Shown piece by piece: positions 5,250-6,244 of a DNA stretch of 6,244 bases. Position 1 is the stretch's first letter; each line of letters starts with the position of its first letter. The notes beneath the pieces are model-generated. The model made no database searches and was not told the DNA's origin. It saw nothing but the letters and a program-made list of their open reading frames with translations. This DNA comes from a bacterium (GTDB lineage Bacteria > Patescibacteriota > Minisyncoccia > UBA6257 > 2-01-FULL-56-20): assembly GCA_021817655.1 (NCBI GenBank), contig JAKAGE010000044.1, positions 1 through 6,244 of the forward strand. The letters run 5' to 3'. Made by a program: the position numbers and the translations under genes.

Positions 5250-5334
5250 GGCAATAATTCTTATTTTCTCCCCATCTTCCGCTTCTTAGGTATACAACGA
5301 AGAACATTAAAACTAACGCAAACGGCGCGTGACA

Positions 5335-6244
5335 TCAATAGCTTACCGCCTCCTGCGTTCTCGTTTCCTCCGTCACCTTCATGAAGCCGGAGGCGATGAG
5401 GATCTCGTAAAAAATGAGCGATACGAATTGCGCGAACCAGACGAACACGACGCCCAGTGCGCGGAGGCCGATGAACAGGATCACCACCCAGCCGAGGTCG
5501 AACCACCCCGATGACTGGCTGTGCCACGCGGAAAGGACGCCGTTCAGCATGTCATAGAACGCATCGCTTGTCGGCGTCGAAGTGGCGACGGGCGACGAGG
5601 AGCTCGCCGTGAAATTCGCCACGAACTGCTGGGTGTTATGCGCCACTGCGGCATTCTGCTGCGCGGTGTTCAGGCCTTGGAAGCTCGGGTTATTGGCAAG
5701 CTCCATCTTCGTGAAGCTCTGCGCGAAATCGCCGAAGGTGCCGTTCAGGGCGAGCTGCGGATAGAAGTTGTTCACGAGCCCCGAGGTCCAGTCAAAGAAC
5801 GTGCCGAATCCCTGCCGGGAAACGACAAGCGCATTCCCATCGATCCGCGGCACGTAGATCAGGACCATAAGGAGCAGCACGCCGGTCGTAAGCTTGCCGA
5901 GCACATTCCCGCTCGCGCCGAAAAAGGGAACCTCCACGCTGTTTCGCACGAGCATATGCGCCGAAACATAGCCCCATACGAGCATCACGAGGAGGATGCC
6001 CGCCGTGATGCCAAGGATCGTGGGATTGTCATGCCAGAACCATCCGAGCATGGCGATCGTTTCGAGGAGGATGACGAGCATCCTTCGCCCGCTCTTTTTT
6101 GCAAGGAATACCTGGATCACCGCGGTTACGCCGAAGAAGGTCATTGCCGCCAGCACGAACCAGAGCGAACTGCCGATCATCAGGTAACGGTAATACGCAT
6201 ACCCGAACAGCGCTGCCGCAATCACCGATGCGGCATCGAGCGCG
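5335..6244 (-). CDS. Polytopic membrane protein of unknown function, N-terminus cut by window edge
   Basis: The frame stays open to the right edge, and the residues before the in-frame GTG at 6225 already belong to a hydrophobic helix, so the true start is probably outside. About 303 residues are visible. Hydrophobic segments in order: the first at the edge (SVIAAALFGYAYY), LWFVLAAMTFFGVTAVIQVF, MLVILLETIAMLGWF, ILGITAGILLVMLVWGYVSA, LTTGVLLLMVLIYV, then a polar stretch of roughly 100 residues, and near the C-terminus WVVILFIGLRALGVVFVWF running into FVSLIFYEILIASGF. The polar stretch contains a low-complexity run of S, T, P and A (SSSSPVATSTPTS), as in exposed linkers, and several Asn and Gln residues. 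I recognise no family or catalytic motif. It lies 85 bases upstream of dnaJ on the same strand. Six or seven membrane spans are likely; transporter, envelope or polymer-related roles are all possible. Confidence 0.82.
   Translation of the reverse strand, partial: ALDAASVIAAALFGYAYYRYLMIGSSLWFVLAAMTFFGVTAVIQVFLAKKSGRRMLVILLETIAMLGWFWHDNPTILGITAGILLVMLVWGYVSAHMLVRNSVEVPFFGASGNVLGKLTTGVLLLMVLIYVPRIDGNALVVSRQGFGTFFDWTSGLVNNFYPQLALNGTFGDFAQSFTKMELANNPSFQGLNTAQQNAAVAHNTQQFVANFTASSSSPVATSTPTSDAFYDMLNGVLSAWHSQSSGWFDLGWVVILFIGLRALGVVFVWFAQFVSLIFYEILIASGFMKVTEETRTQEAVSY

Noticed and set aside
5250..5334. CIRCE operator or sigma32 promoter ahead of dnaJ
   Set aside because: No TTAGCACTC-N9-GAGTGCTAA repeat or sigma32-like boxes are present; only weak sigma70-like matches that I could not support.
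4251..5384. Plus-strand open frame of 377 codons, slightly longer than dnaJ
   Set aside because: Antisense to dnaJ, with low-complexity arginine, alanine and histidine-rich protein and no recognisable domain. Long antisense frames are expected in GC-rich coding DNA.
1..6244. CRISPR array, insertion sequence or defence system
   Set aside because: I saw no regularly spaced repeats, transposase frames, terminal inverted repeats or recognisable defence domains anywhere in the window.

Overview
The window is compact, gene-dense bacterial DNA with GC-rich coding sequence and AT-rich promoter islands. Intergenic gaps are all under 100 bases, so there is no gene-free stretch to explain. Every recognised gene is a bacterial housekeeping type. 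The short genes, the tRNA without an encoded CCA, the scarcity of Shine-Dalgarno sequences and the two uncharacterised membrane proteins would fit a streamlined genome such as the candidate phyla radiation (Patescibacteria). That assignment is an inference, not shown by any single sequence.

Left half, minus strand, in transcription order from about 3100 down to 1: tRNA-Lys(UUU), a HIT-family nucleotide hydrolase, a proline-rich zinc-ribbon membrane protein, rnhB (RNase HII), rpmF (ribosomal protein L32, 50 aa), nusB (antitermination factor) and rnc (RNase III, running off the left edge). rnhB, rpmF, nusB and rnc are closely packed and read as one unit. Its theme is making and processing stable RNA: NusB acts on rRNA transcription, RNase III cuts the rRNA precursor, L32 enters the 50S subunit and RNase HII removes ribonucleotides from DNA.

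Centre, about 3068-3710: a divergent promoter region sends tRNA-Lys leftward and a single DUF218/YdcF-like gene rightward. That rightward gene is the only plus-strand gene. It has its own consensus-like promoter, the only strong Shine-Dalgarno sequence in the window and a clear intrinsic terminator, so it is a self-contained transcription unit.

Right half, minus strand, 3709-6244: a polytopic membrane protein of unknown function (cut by the right edge), then dnaJ, then a GNAT acetyltransferase whose start codon overlaps the dnaJ stop. dnaJ has neither dnaK nor grpE beside it in this window.

I did not find a defence system, mobile element, CRISPR array or other clearly new system. The most notable signals are regulatory. 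Two genes have an extended -10 motif exactly 7 bases before their ATG, which suggests leaderless mRNAs. The divergent promoters also have directly abutting -35 hexamers.
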